A DNA stretch of 64,000 bases. Origin: Serratia nematodiphila DZ0503SBS1. Its GTDB lineage: Bacteria > Pseudomonadota > Gammaproteobacteria > Enterobacterales > Enterobacteriaceae. Every line of letters begins with the position of its first letter. Within the stretch, counting starts at the first letter, position 1. Below the pieces are notes generated by a model. It ran no database searches and had not been told where the DNA came from. It saw only the letters and a program-made list of their open reading frames with translations. The stretch lies in NCBI RefSeq assembly GCF_000738675.1, contig NZ_JPUX01000002.1, positions 496,001 to 560,000 of the forward strand, written 5' to 3'. This document shows, one piece after another, positions 8,548-18,625 of this stretch. Position numbers and translations under genes: made by a program.

Positions 8548-10199
8548 CTAGCGATACACGATTTCGCCCTTCGGTTCGTAAGCCGCCGCATCCAGCGGCG
8601 AGTGTTTCTCGATGTATTGCTTCAGCACCTCGGCGTCGATAAAGCCGGTGTTGACGTAGCTCGGCAGCCCGTCCAGCTTCGGATAGCCGTCGCCGCCCAG
8701 CGCGTTGAAGTTCAGCGTCGCCATGCGGTAAGTTTTATCCGCCTGCAGCGGCTGGCCGTTGATCTTCACCTCGCTGACGCCCTTGCCGTCCGCCACCAGG
8801 CTGACGTTGGCGAACTGGGCGTAGGCGCCGGAATCCGGCTTCATGTTGGCCACCACCGCCAGGTACTGCTCAACCTCGCTGCCTTTCATATCGACATGCA
8901 CCAGGGTGTTGCCGAACGGCTGCACCTTGAGCACATTCTTGTAGGTGATATCGCCGCTTTCAATCGAATCGCGCACCCCGCCGCCGCTCATCACGGCGAA
9001 GTCGGCGTCGGCGCGCTCCCTCTGCGCGGCCAGCATCACCCGCGCCAGGTTGGTCTGCACGAAGCGCACCTTGCTGCGGTCGCCTTCAAGCTTGCCGTTG
9101 ACGCTGCCGATCTTCACGTCCAACTGCGCCTTGCCCTTATCCTGGAACGGCGTAAGCAGCTTCATCATGGCCGGATCTTCCGCAATCTGCCGGGTGTAGT
9201 ACACCCGCTCGCTGGTGCCGTCCGCTTTCTCCACTTTCTTCTTCAGGTTCACCGGGATCAGCTGATAATGCACCAGCTTCAGCTCGCCGTTGCGGAATTC
9301 GAAGTCGGCGCGCCCCACGTATTTGCCCCACTCGTGCGCCTGCACGATCCAGGTGCCGTTCTGGCGATCCGGCGAGCACGGCGTGCCCGGCACATAATCC
9401 GCCTGTTTGCGGTTGTCGCCGGCCATGCACACCGGATCCTGCGAGTGGCCGCCGACGATCATGTCGAGATATCCGGCCGGCAGGCTGCGCGCCATTTCTA
9501 CGTCGCCCGGCGCGTTAGAGCCGTGTTCGCCGTTGTCATAGTGCCCCATGTGGGTGGCGGCGATAATCACGTCCGGCTTCTCGTCCTTGCGCAGTTGCTC
9601 CACCACCTGCTTCGCTTCCTGCGCCGGCACGCGGAACTCCATGTCGGTGAAGTACTCCGGATTGCCTATCTTGGCGGTGTCGTCGGTCGTCAGGCCGATC
9701 ACGGCAATCTTGATACCCTGTTTGTCGAACAAGGCGTAAGGCTTGAACAGGCGCTGGCCTGTGCTTTTCTGGTAGATGTTGGCGGACAAGAGCGGGAAGG
9801 TCGCCCACTTCTCCTGCTGGCGCAGCACGCTCAGCGGGTTGTCGAATTCGTGGTTGCCGATCGCCATCGCGTCGTAACCCACCAGGTTCATGCCGCGGAA
9901 GTCCGGCTCGGCGTCCTGCAGATCCGATTCCGGCACGCCGGTGTTGATATCGCCGCCGGACAGCAACAGCAGGCTGCCGCCCTGCGCCGCCACTTCGCGG
10001 CGAATGCCGTCCACCAGGGTTTTCTGCGCGCCCAGACCGTATTCACCGTGATCGTTCTGCCAGAAGTGACCGTGATGATCGTTGGTATGCAGAATGGTGA
10101 TGGCGTAGGTCTTATCCTTTTCCCAGGCACTGGCGGCCCCGACAGCAGCGTCAGGGATACGGCCAACGCGCATGCGGTGGTTTTCAGCGAAAAACGCAT
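8548..10199 (-). pseudogene. ushA: UDP-sugar hydrolase/5'-nucleotidase UshA, frameshifted in the signal peptide
   Basis: The frame ending at 8548 encodes the mature enzyme from AWEKDKTYAITILHTNDHHGHFW to the C-terminus. It contains the metallophosphoesterase motifs (HTNDHHGH, GGDINTG, AIGNHEFD) and the nucleotidase C domain (MSGGGVRDSIE, FGNTLVHVD). The expected periplasmic signal peptide, starting MRFSLKTTACALAVSLTLL at 10199, is in a different frame. At the CCCC run 10137-10140 one base is missing compared with what would join the two (TCG GGG GCC GCC). As written, translation from 10199 goes out of frame after about 20 residues, and a start at 10173 would give an unexported protein. UshA degrades extracellular nucleotides and UDP-sugars in the periplasm. 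Either a real null allele or a homopolymer base-calling error. Confidence 0.9.
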
Positions 10200-10377
10200 G
10201 GCGGATCTCCGTGTATTAAATGGCTTTTATGATGAGGGCGAAATTGTAGCGCGAATTAATGACAGCTGATTTCAATTTTTTGCGATGTGAGTCTGATTAT
10301 TTCAGATATGGTAAAAATTGAACGCCCTGCCTAAGATGTCATCTCTGTGCTCAACAACTTATCAGGCTAATAATAAT

Positions 10378-11598
10378 ATGACCGACAGTAGCCAAAGCGC
10401 GATGCCGCCCGCCAAGGGCAGTACGGTAAAGAGGACCGCTTTCTCCATCCTCGGCGCCATCAGCGTGTCTCACCTGCTCAACGATATGATCCAGTCGCTG
10501 ATCCTGGCGATTTACCCGATCCTGCAAGCCGATTTCCATCTCAGCTTCGTGCAGATCGGCATGATCACCCTGACCTATCAGCTAACGGCTTCGCTGCTGC
10601 AACCGCTGATCGGCTATTACACCGATAAACACCCGCAGCCTTACTCGCTGCCGATCGGCATGGGCTTTACCCTGTCCGGCCTGCTGCTGCTGTCGGTGGC
10701 GAGCACCTTCCCACTGGTGCTGCTGGCGGCGGCGCTGGTGGGCACCGGCTCATCAGTCTTCCACCCGGAATCCTCGCGCGTGGCGCGCATGGCCTCCGGC
10801 GGGCGGCACGGCCTGGCGCAGTCGCTGTTCCAGGTCGGCGGCAACTTCGGCAGCTCGCTCGGCCCGCTGCTGGCGGCGCTGATCATCGCGCCTTACGGCA
10901 AGGGCAACGTCGCCTGGTTCTCGCTGGCGGCGCTGCTGGCGATCGTGGTGTTGCTGCAGGTCAGCAAGTGGTATCAACATCAGCATCGGGCAACTAAAGG
11001 GCAGCCGAAAAGCCCGTCGCTGCTGAAACCGCTGCCAAAACGTACCGTTGCCTACTCGCTGGGCATCCTGCTGGTGCTGATTTTCTCCAAATACTTCTAT
11101 CTGGCCAGCATCAGCAGCTATTACACCTTTTATCTGATACATAAGTTCGGCGTTTCGGTGCAGAATGCCCAAATTCACCTGTTCTCCTTTCTGTTTGCGG
11201 TAGCAGCAGGCACCATTATCGGCGGGCCTCTTGGCGACAAGATAGGGCGTAAATACGTAATTTGGGGCTCTATTCTCGGCGCTGCGCCGTTTACCCTTGT
11301 TTTACCCTATGCATCCCTCTATTGGACCGGCATTTTGACGGTGATCATCGGGGTTATTCTCGCCTCGGCGTTCTCCGCCATTCTGGTCTACGCTCAGGAG
11401 CTGATCCCCGGTAAAGTGGGCATGGTTTCCGGCTTATTCTTCGGTTTTGCTTTCGGTATGGGCGGGTTAGGTGCGGCAGTTCTTGGTTATGTCGCCGATT
11501 TGACCAGTATCGAACTGGTCTACCAAATCTGTGCTTTCCTGCCACTGATCGGCATTATTACCGCGCTACTGCCCAATATGGAGCATAAAGCGCAATAA
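10378..11598 (+). CDS. fsr: Fosmidomycin resistance MFS transporter
   Basis: 406 residues, the same length as E. coli Fsr. An inner-membrane drug exporter with SHLLNDMIQSLILAIYP in helix 1 and GIGTGSSVFHPE-like GTGSSVFHPESSRVARM in the fourth helix region, both typical of Fsr. ATG 10378 gives the family N-terminus MTDSSQS; a TTG 60 bases upstream is in frame but adds an unsupported extension. It is divergent from ushA as in E. coli. Confidence 0.95.
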   Translation: MTDSSQSAMPPAKGSTVKRTAFSILGAISVSHLLNDMIQSLILAIYPILQADFHLSFVQIGMITLTYQLTASLLQPLIGYYTDKHPQPYSLPIGMGFTLSGLLLLSVASTFPLVLLAAALVGTGSSVFHPESSRVARMASGGRHGLAQSLFQVGGNFGSSLGPLLAALIIAPYGKGNVAWFSLAALLAIVVLLQVSKWYQHQHRATKGQPKSPSLLKPLPKRTVAYSLGILLVLIFSKYFYLASISSYYTFYLIHKFGVSVQNAQIHLFSFLFAVAAGTIIGGPLGDKIGRKYVIWGSILGAAPFTLVLPYASLYWTGILTVIIGVILASAFSAILVYAQELIPGKVGMVSGLFFGFAFGMGGLGAAVLGYVADLTSIELVYQICAFLPLIGIITALLPNMEHKAQ

Positions 11599-11610
11599 CC
11601 CCGCTGTCTG

Positions 11611-11638
11611 CCCGGATGAAATTATTTATTCATCCGGG
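11611..11638 (+). terminator. Stem-loop after fsr
   Basis: CCCGGATGAA pairs with TTCATCCGGG around an 8-base loop, 13 bases past the fsr stop. Only a short T-stretch follows, so it is a weak or stabilising terminator. Confidence 0.5.
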
Positions 11639-11843
11639 TTATCCTACGGATAAATCAATGTTATTTGGTTTATCTGCCACAAAACCCCCTCATTGCCATG
11701 CCTTAAGTGAAATCCTCTGCTTTTTTACAAAAAAGGCCAAATTAGCCAAGCAAGCCGCGAACAAATGCAATAAACTAAATGTATCTTTTCGTAACTTTGT
11801 TGCGTTTCTCCCGTGCCGCGATGCATAGCCAGAAGGAGTATGG

Positions 11844-13535
11844 ATGCATAATTCAACACCGCTCATCACCACCATCGTCGGAGGGTTAGTACTCGCCTTC
11901 CTCCTCGGCATGCTGGCGAACCGCCTGCGCATCTCCCCTCTGGTGGGGTATCTGGCCGCAGGGGTGCTCGCCGGCCCGTTCACCCCCGGTTTCGTCGCCG
12001 ACACCTCACTGGCGCCGGAACTGGCGGAAATCGGCGTTATCCTGTTGATGTTCGGTGTTGGCCTGCACTTCTCTTTGAAAGACCTCCTCGCAGTAAAATC
12101 TATCGCCATTCCCGGCGCCGTGGCGCAGATAGCCGTCGCTACCCTGCTCGGCATGGGGCTGTCCAAGCTGCTCGGCTGGGATCTGATCTCCGGTCTGGTG
12201 TTCGGCCTCTGCCTCTCCACCGCCAGCACCGTGGTGCTGCTGCGCGCCCTGGAGGAACGGCAACTGATCGACAGCCAGCGCGGGCAAATCGCCATCGGCT
12301 GGCTGATCGTCGAAGATTTGGCGATGGTGCTGACGCTGGTATTGCTGCCGGCCTTCGGCAATATGCTGGGCAATGACAATGCCAGCAGCAGCCAGTTGCT
12401 GATGGAGCTGGCGCTGACCATCGGTAAAGTCATCGCCTTCATCGCGCTGATGATCGTGGTCGGCCGCCGCCTGGTGCCGTGGATCCTGTCGAAAACCGCC
12501 AGCACCGGCTCGCGCGAGCTGTTCACCCTGGCGGTATTGGCGCTGGCGCTCGGCATCGCCTACGGCGCGGTGAAGCTGTTCGACGTCTCCTTTGCGCTGG
12601 GCGCCTTCTTCGCCGGCATGGTGCTGAATGAGTCCGAGCTGAGCCACCGCGCGGCGCACGACACTCTGCCGCTGCGCGACGCGTTCGCGGTGCTGTTCTT
12701 CGTCTCGGTTGGCATGCTGTTCGATCCGATGATCGTGATTAACGAACCGCTGGCGGTGCTGGCGACGCTGGCGATCATCGTGTTCGGCAAATCCGCCGCC
12801 GCGTTCCTGCTGGTGAAAATGTTCGGTCACTCCAAGCGCACCGCGCTGACCATTTCCGCCAGCCTGGCGCAGATCGGCGAGTTCGCCTTTATTTTGGCGG
12901 GCCTCGGCATCGCGCTCGGCATGATGTCGGAGCACGGCCGCAATCTGGTGCTGGCCGGCGCCATTCTGTCCATCATGCTCAACCCGCTGTTGTTCACTCT
13001 GCTGGAACGCTATCTGGCCAAAACCGAAACCATCGAAGAGCAAATCCTCGAAGAGGCGGTGGAAGAAGAGAAACAGATCCCGGTGGATATGTGCAATCAC
13101 GCGCTGGTGGTCGGCTACGGCCGCGTCGGCAGCCTGCTGGGCGGCAAACTGGCCGAAGCAGGCATCCCGCTGGTGGTGATCGAGAACTCCCGCCCGCGGG
13201 TGGAAGCGTTGCGCGAACAGGGTATCAAGACGGTGCTGGGCAACGCCGCCAATCCGGAAGTGATGGATCTGGCTAGGCTCGACTGCGCGCGCTGGCTGCT
13301 GCTGACCATCCCGAATGGCTACGAGGCCGGTGAGATCGTCGCCTCGGCGCGCACCAAGCGGCCGAACATCGAGATCATCGCCCGCGCCCACTACGACGAT
13401 GAAGTGGCCTACATCACCGATCGCGGCGCCAATCAGGTGGTAATGGGCGAACGCGAGATCGCCAACAGCATGCTGAACATCCTGCAGCTGGACACCCTGA
13501 GCGAAGAAGAAAAAATGGGCGGCTGCCCGATCTGA
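11844..13535 (+). CDS. ybaL: Monovalent cation:proton antiporter YbaL (CPA2 family)
   Basis: 563 residues. The N-terminal two thirds is a membrane Na+/H+-exchanger domain (about twelve segments, with GYLAAGVLAGPFTPGF and GLCLSTASTVVLLRALEE). The C-terminal part from about residue 415 is a TrkA-N nucleotide-binding domain (VVGYGRVGSLLGGKLAEAG) for ligand gating. Close relative of KefB/KefC; YbaL's own physiology is not well established. The second of two neighbouring ATGs (11844) is chosen because AAGGAG sits 5 bases upstream. The acidic linker EEQILEEAVEEE before the nucleotide-binding domain is conserved in E. coli YbaL. Confidence 0.95.
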   Translation: MHNSTPLITTIVGGLVLAFLLGMLANRLRISPLVGYLAAGVLAGPFTPGFVADTSLAPELAEIGVILLMFGVGLHFSLKDLLAVKSIAIPGAVAQIAVATLLGMGLSKLLGWDLISGLVFGLCLSTASTVVLLRALEERQLIDSQRGQIAIGWLIVEDLAMVLTLVLLPAFGNMLGNDNASSSQLLMELALTIGKVIAFIALMIVVGRRLVPWILSKTASTGSRELFTLAVLALALGIAYGAVKLFDVSFALGAFFAGMVLNESELSHRAAHDTLPLRDAFAVLFFVSVGMLFDPMIVINEPLAVLATLAIIVFGKSAAAFLLVKMFGHSKRTALTISASLAQIGEFAFILAGLGIALGMMSEHGRNLVLAGAILSIMLNPLLFTLLERYLAKTETIEEQILEEAVEEEKQIPVDMCNHALVVGYGRVGSLLGGKLAEAGIPLVVIENSRPRVEALREQGIKTVLGNAANPEVMDLARLDCARWLLLTIPNGYEAGEIVASARTKRPNIEIIARAHYDDEVAYITDRGANQVVMGEREIANSMLNILQLDTLSEEEKMGGCPI

Positions 13536-13547
13536 GGCACCGCGCAT

Positions 13548-13582
13548 AAAAAAAGGTCCGGCATGCCGGACCTTTTCTTTTT
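13548..13582. terminator. Bidirectional terminator between ybaL and gsk
   Basis: An 18-base perfect palindrome (13555-13572) is flanked by A7 on the left and TTTTCTTTTT on the right, giving a hairpin with a T-run on either strand. It serves the convergent genes ybaL and gsk. Confidence 0.85.
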
Positions 13583-13589
13583 CAGCGGG

Positions 13590-14894
13590 TTAACGCTCCC
13601 AGTAGGACTCTTCCAGGCTGTCTTCCCGCTCCGGCAGGCCGCGCGTGAGGCGTGGCGAATGCTGGTTCAACACCTGGTAGCTGACGCGGTTGGCGTATTT
13701 GCACACCTGCGCCAGGGAGGAGTAGGTCAGGTAACTGCGCACATGCTTGCTGGAGTTCGGCACGTTGTGGCGGTGATAGCCGTTGGCGGCGATATCGTGC
13801 AGCAACGCCGACAGCGCGCCGTCGCCGGCGCCGTTGGTGTTCATGATCTTCTCCGGCCCGCCCATATACGGCGCGATATGCGAATAAACGCGCAGCGGAT
13901 TTTCACAGTGCTCGCGGCGCATGGCGCGACTGAACTCGTAGCGGTTGAACTCGGCGATATGCCCCGGCAGCAGCGGGTGCTGGGTCTGGCGCTTATTGGC
14001 TTCTTCGGTGTAGCCCGCCATATACAGGCCATTCGGCCCGGCGGTGCACAGCACCAGATCCACCCACTCCAGCGCCATGTCCGAGGCGGTCAGCGGATCG
14101 CTCAGCCCGGTCAGCTCCAGCGCTTCGTCTTCGTTCATCGCCAGAATCGTCACATTTTCCTTCAGGAAGTCGCGCCACCACTGCGGGTTGTCGGCAATGA
14201 CGTACTTGGTACCCAGGGTCAGCACCACCGGCACATCGTGTTTTTTGGCGTACTCGATCGCCTGCAGGGTAGCGTCCTTTATCGGCTCCCCTTCCTTGCA
14301 GCGCACCAGGTAAGAACTCAGCACCAGCGCCGACGCGCCGGCGATCACCTCTTCAGGAATGCTTTCCGGGCGCAGCTGGTTCATCTGGCCGGGGTTGATG
14401 GCGAAGGTGCGCTCGCCGCTTTCGCCGATCAGCGTGAAACAGCGGCCGATGGCGCCATCAACGCCCTGCAAATAGTTAAGATCGGTGCGGCTGGAGGTAT
14501 TGCACAGATAACGGTAGGCGTAGCTGCCGATTTTCACGTTGCTGCACATCACGCCGAGCAGCACCGAACGGTCGTCCGCCAGCACCGAATAGTTGTGCAT
14601 GGTATTGCCGATGGTGCCGCCGGCGAACTGATGGGTGACCAGGTTGTTTTCATTCAATTCCTGATACAGCGCCTCGGCGACGTCGTCTTCGATCACCAAA
14701 GAGTGGCCCAGGCTCAGGCCGTAACGCTGGACAAAAGCATCGTCCACTTTTGCCTCGATATCCACCAGCGTCTGGTCGATGCCGACAATATACGAGGTGC
14801 TGATTTCACTTTCGGGCTGGACCTGCTGCAGAAGCGGATCGCGGGCGCTCACCGGAAAATAGTGTTTGGACTTGCGTTTACCAGGAAATTTCAT
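13590..14894 (-). CDS. gsk: Inosine/guanosine kinase
   Basis: 434 residues, the E. coli length. A PfkB-family ribokinase fold with the C-terminal catalytic signature NTNGAGDGALSAL near residue 355 and GGTIGNTMHNYS in the substrate region. It phosphorylates guanosine and inosine to GMP and IMP in purine salvage. Next to hemH, as in related enterobacteria; the E. coli aes gene that lies between ybaL/gsk and hemH is absent here. Confidence 0.97.
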   Translation of the reverse strand: MKFPGKRKSKHYFPVSARDPLLQQVQPESEISTSYIVGIDQTLVDIEAKVDDAFVQRYGLSLGHSLVIEDDVAEALYQELNENNLVTHQFAGGTIGNTMHNYSVLADDRSVLLGVMCSNVKIGSYAYRYLCNTSSRTDLNYLQGVDGAIGRCFTLIGESGERTFAINPGQMNQLRPESIPEEVIAGASALVLSSYLVRCKEGEPIKDATLQAIEYAKKHDVPVVLTLGTKYVIADNPQWWRDFLKENVTILAMNEDEALELTGLSDPLTASDMALEWVDLVLCTAGPNGLYMAGYTEEANKRQTQHPLLPGHIAEFNRYEFSRAMRREHCENPLRVYSHIAPYMGGPEKIMNTNGAGDGALSALLHDIAANGYHRHNVPNSSKHVRSYLTYSSLAQVCKYANRVSYQVLNQHSPRLTRGLPEREDSLEESYWER

Positions 14895-14985
14895 GTGATT
14901 GGCGGTGGTGACGGTTTAACAAGCGGAGAATGTTAACACATCCCCGCCCGATCACGATGCACCTAAATAGACAGATTATGGATGA

Positions 14986-15948
14986 TTACAGACGCTGCGC
15001 CACCAGCTGCTGCATCATGTCGATATGCGCCGGCTCGTCGTTCAGCGCCGAGATATATTCAAACTTCTCGCCGCCGGCCTTGAGGAAGATCTCGCGGTTC
15101 TGCTCTTTGATCTCTTCCAGCGTTTCCAGGCAGTCTGCCGAGAAGCCGGGGCAAATCAGTTGAATGTGCTTCACGCCCTGCGCCGGCAATCCCTTCAGGG
15201 TTTCATCGGTGTACGGCGTCAGCCACGGCTCGCGGCCGAAGCGCGACTGGTACGTCATCATCACCCGCTCCGGCGCCAGCGGCAGCGTGGCGCTCAGCGC
15301 ACGCAGCGTATCCTCGCAGCGCTGCGGGTAGTCGTCACCGAGCCGCGCATAGCGCTTGGGGATGCCGTGGAACGACAACACCAGCCGGTCCGGCTGGCCG
15401 TGCTCGGCGAACGAGCGCTCCACGCTTTGCTGCAGCGCGGCGATATAGGCCGGGTGTTCGGCGTAATCGCGAATGAAGGCCACAGAAGGCAAGCGGCGAT
15501 AGCCTTTCAGCACCCGCGCCACGCCATCCCATACCGCCGCGCTGGTGGAACAGGAATATTGCGGATAGAGCGGCAGCACCACCAGGTTGGTCACGCCCTG
15601 CGCCAGCAGCTTGTCGATGGCTTCCGCCAGGCTTGGCGAACCGTAGCTCATGCCCAGCTCCACCGGCGTATTCGGCATGCGCGCCGCCAGCGCCCGCTGT
15701 TGGCGGCGGCTGTACACCAACAGTGGCGAGCCCTCTTCCATCCACACCGACTGATAGAGTTTCGCCACGCGCGGCGAGCGGATCGGCAGGATCGCGCCGT
15801 TGAGGATCGGCCACCAGATCAGCGGCGCCGTGTCGACCACGCGATCGTCACTGAGGAATTCCTTCAGATAGCGTTTGACCGCCGACGAGGTCGGCGCATC
15901 TGGCGTGCCCAGGTTCACCAGCAATACGCCGTGTTTCTCTTGCTTCAT
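14986..15948 (-). CDS. hemH: Ferrochelatase
   Basis: 320 residues, equal to E. coli HemH. It inserts Fe2+ into protoporphyrin IX, the last step of protohaem synthesis, at the inner face of the membrane. Signatures include [12 protein letters not shown] at the start, [13 protein letters not shown] containing the active-site His, and [15 protein letters not shown]. The start at 15948 is preceded by AGGGGA with 6-base spacing; a longer in-frame extension to 16011 is not supported. Confidence 0.97.
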   Translation of the reverse strand: MKQEKHGVLLVNLGTPDAPTSSAVKRYLKEFLSDDRVVDTAPLIWWPILNGAILPIRSPRVAKLYQSVWMEEGSPLLVYSRRQQRALAARMPNTPVELGMSYGSPSLAEAIDKLLAQGVTNLVVLPLYPQYSCSTSAAVWDGVARVLKGYRRLPSVAFIRDYAEHPAYIAALQQSVERSFAEHGQPDRLVLSFHGIPKRYARLGDDYPQRCEDTLRALSATLPLAPERVMMTYQSRFGREPWLTPYTDETLKGLPAQGVKHIQLICPGFSADCLETLEEIKEQNREIFLKAGGEKFEYISALNDEPAHIDMMQQLVAQRL

Positions 15949-16067
15949 CTCAGTTCCCCTCATTTCCTTTCCGGCCGGCATTCCGTTCTGGGTCGGGATG
16001 TCAGCAGCCATTAATGCCGGCTATTGTAACGGAAAAGTCCTGCATCGAAACCGATAACAGCAACAGG

Positions 16068-17231
16068 CTATGCCTGTGGGCTTCTTCCCTGCGCCAGCTG
16101 CCATACCGCCGCCACGTTGCGCGCCGTCACCTGCAGATTGCGATCGGCGCCCGCCAGCGCTTCTTCCAGCGTCACAATGCGATCGAGCACCGAAAACGCC
16201 GCATCGATGCCGTGTTGATGCACCACCGAATAATCCGGCGTCAGGCTGCCGGCGATGGCGATCACCGGCACGCCATAACGCTTGGCCACCCGCGCCACGC
16301 CGATCGGCGTTTTGCCGTGGATCGACTGGCTATCCAGCCGCCCTTCTCCGGTGATCACCAAATCTGCATCGCGCACCGCCTCATCCAGGCGCAGGGTTTC
16401 AGTAACGATCTCGATGCCCGGCCGCAAGCGCGCGTCGAGCATGCCGAGCAGCGCCGCCCCCATGCCGCCCGCCGCGCCCGCCCCTGGCTGGGCCAGCACG
16501 GCACGGCCGGTTTCCCGTTCCAGCAGCTCGCCGTAGTGATGCAGCGCCGCATCGAGCTGCGCCACCATCTCTGGCGTCGCCCCCTTCTGCGGCCCGAATA
16601 CCGCCGACGCGCCCTTTTCGCCGCACAGCGGGTTATCGACGTCGCAGGCGGCGGTCACGCTCACCCGTTGCCAGCGCATATCCAGCCCTGCGAGATCGAG
16701 GTGCGCCAGCTGCGCCAGCGCCGCGCCGCCCACCGGCAGCGGGCGACGATCCTTATCCAGCAGTTTAACGCCCAGCGCCTGCATCATCCCGGCGCCGCCG
16801 TCGTTGGTGGCGCTGCCGCCGATGCCGAGAACGATCGCCTTTACGCCGCGATCCAACGCCGCCAACATCAGTTCGCCGGTGCCGTAACTGGTGGTGATGC
16901 GCGGATCGCGCCGATCGGGCGGCGCCAGATGCAGCCCGGAAGCGGCGGCCATTTCAATCACCGCGGTTTCGCCATCGCCCAGCAGGCCATAGAATCCCTG
17001 CACCGGCTCCCCCAGCGGCCCGGTGACCGTCACCTGGACGATTTCGCCGCCGGTGGCCGCCACCATCGACTCCACCGTCCCTTCACCGCCATCCGCCATC
17101 GGCAGCTTCACGTAGTGCGCCTGCGGATAAATCTGACGGAATCCCCGCTCGATGGCGTCGGCGACGCCGAGCGCGCTCAGGCTCTCTTTGAAAGAATCCG
17201 GAGCAATAACCACTTTTTTCAGCGTTTTCAT
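16068..17231 (-). CDS. garK: Glycerate 2-kinase
   Basis: 387 residues of the GarK/GlxK glycerate kinase family: VVIAPDSFKESLSA at the N-terminus, PMADGGEGT near residue 46, GIGGSATNDGGAGMMQALG near 128 and ITGEGRLDSQS near 290. It phosphorylates D-glycerate to 2-phosphoglycerate, feeding glycolysis. ATG 17231 has AGGA at 6-base spacing; a GTG one codon earlier is possible. It follows the GntP-type permease gene by 9 bases and is presumably cotranscribed with it. GarK versus GlxK cannot be separated with certainty without comparison. Confidence 0.92.
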   Translation of the reverse strand: MKTLKKVVIAPDSFKESLSALGVADAIERGFRQIYPQAHYVKLPMADGGEGTVESMVAATGGEIVQVTVTGPLGEPVQGFYGLLGDGETAVIEMAAASGLHLAPPDRRDPRITTSYGTGELMLAALDRGVKAIVLGIGGSATNDGGAGMMQALGVKLLDKDRRPLPVGGAALAQLAHLDLAGLDMRWQRVSVTAACDVDNPLCGEKGASAVFGPQKGATPEMVAQLDAALHHYGELLERETGRAVLAQPGAGAAGGMGAALLGMLDARLRPGIEIVTETLRLDEAVRDADLVITGEGRLDSQSIHGKTPIGVARVAKRYGVPVIAIAGSLTPDYSVVHQHGIDAAFSVLDRIVTLEEALAGADRNLQVTARNVAAVWQLAQGRSPQA

Positions 17232-17240
17232 CACTGTTCC

Positions 17241-18506
17241 TTATCCCGCCAGGTTAAATACGCCAAACATCAGCGCCGAGATTGCTGCAATGGTGAACCC
17301 CACCAGCGTTTCATACGGCAACAGCTTGAGCCGCTCGTGCACCGCCATATTGACGCTGCCGCCGGTGGCGTGGAAGAAACTGCCGTGCGGCAGGTGATCC
17401 AGCACCGTGGCGCCCGCGTGGATCATCGCCGCGCCGGCCAGCCCGCTCACCCCCAGTTCCAGCAGCGTGGAGCTGAACACCCCGGAGGCGACGGCGGTGC
17501 CGGCGGTGGTCGACGCGGTCGCCATCGACATCAGCGCGCCGGACAGCGGCGCCAGCAGCCAGGCCGGCAGCCCGGTATGCGTCAAACCGTTAATCAGGAC
17601 ATCCTTCAGCGCCGAGTTGGCGATAATGCCCGCCAATGTGCCGGTGCCGAGCAGCATGATCGCCACCGGCGCCATGCGCGACAGGCCGGAGACCATGAAC
17701 TGATTGCACTGGCGAATGCGCCCCATCAACAGCGCGCCCGCCAAACCGCCGGCCGGCAACGCGATCAGCGGATCGACGGCGATCCCGGCGATCGGCCGCA
17801 GCGACAGCAGCAGGATCGCCACCAGTGGCGCGCTGATCGCCGCCGCGAAGCCCGGCCGCGCCCCTTCGGCATGCTGAGTCAGCTCTTCGGCCATCACCTT
17901 GCTGCCTTTATCGCTCAGGCGGCGCGCCAGCAGATAGGCCACCACCAGGCCGCACAGCCCCGGCACGATGCCGGCCATCATCACCGAGGTGAGCGGCACG
18001 TGGAAATTGTCCGCCGCCGCGATGGTGTTCGGGTTGGGCGACATCACGTTGCCGGCCTTGCCGCCGCCGATCATCGCCAGCAGGATCGCCGCGCGTGAAA
18101 TGCCGGCCTTCTGGGCGATCGACAGGGCGATCGGCGCGACGGTGATCACCGCCACGTCGATAAACACCCCCACCGCCGTCAGGATCAGTGTAGCTACCGC
18201 CAGCGCCAGCAGCGCGCGGGTTTCGCCCACCTTGCGCACGATAGTTTCGGCGATGGTGTGCGCCGCGCCGGATTCGATCAGCACCCCGGCCAGCACCCCC
18301 GCCGCCAGAATGCGCATCACGGCGTTGGTGATGCCCTGCGCCCCACCGATCATCAGCGTCACGGTCTGCACCAGATCGGCGCCGCCGCACAGCCCGCCCG
18401 CCAGTGCGCCGGCGATCATGCCGTAAGCCGGCGGCACCTTGCGTAGAATCAGGACGATGGCGACGGCTAACGCCACCAGCGCCCCCAGAGTGGATACGGT
18501 TGTCAT
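17241..18506 (-). CDS. GntP-family permease, probable glycerate or related acid transporter
   Basis: 421 residues, highly hydrophobic, with GntP-family features such as MIGGGKAGNVMSPNPNTIAAA and the conserved C-terminal LDHLPHGSFFHATGGS. Members carry gluconate, glycerate and similar hydroxy acids with protons. It lies between a CdaR-type activator and a glycerate kinase, so glycerate is the most likely substrate (inference). ATG 18506 is chosen because GGAG lies 9 bases upstream; the longer frame to 18581 encodes an unlikely N-terminus. Confidence 0.9.
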   Translation of the reverse strand: MTTVSTLGALVALAVAIVLILRKVPPAYGMIAGALAGGLCGGADLVQTVTLMIGGAQGITNAVMRILAAGVLAGVLIESGAAHTIAETIVRKVGETRALLALAVATLILTAVGVFIDVAVITVAPIALSIAQKAGISRAAILLAMIGGGKAGNVMSPNPNTIAAADNFHVPLTSVMMAGIVPGLCGLVVAYLLARRLSDKGSKVMAEELTQHAEGARPGFAAAISAPLVAILLLSLRPIAGIAVDPLIALPAGGLAGALLMGRIRQCNQFMVSGLSRMAPVAIMLLGTGTLAGIIANSALKDVLINGLTHTGLPAWLLAPLSGALMSMATASTTAGTAVASGVFSSTLLELGVSGLAGAAMIHAGATVLDHLPHGSFFHATGGSVNMAVHERLKLLPYETLVGFTIAAISALMFGVFNLAG

Positions 18507-18625
18507 TGTTGTTTTCTCCGTGGTTGATGTGCAGGCCAACATATCCCGCGCGCCCGGCGTTGACCTGAGGGAAAACAACAAAAAATCGCCGGGGGAACGG
18601 CGCGGAATTTGTGGGTTGGCACAAC

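Noticed and set aside
8548..10173. Alternative intact ushA starting at 10173
   Set aside because: It would begin MRVGRIPDAAVGAASAWEK, which lacks a hydrophobic export signal, while a perfect signal peptide exists in the neighbouring frame.
8476..10269. A 597-codon open frame antisense to ushA
   Set aside because: Rich in His, Arg and Gln with no domain; a mirror of the GC-rich codon pattern of ushA, which is conserved on the other strand.
12006..13547. A 513-codon frame antisense to ybaL
   Set aside because: No recognisable motif and fully covered by the conserved antiporter gene.
16014..18098. A 694-codon plus-strand frame across the glycerate operon
   Set aside because: Opposite strand to clear GarK and GntP genes; composition typical of antisense frames in high-GC DNA.
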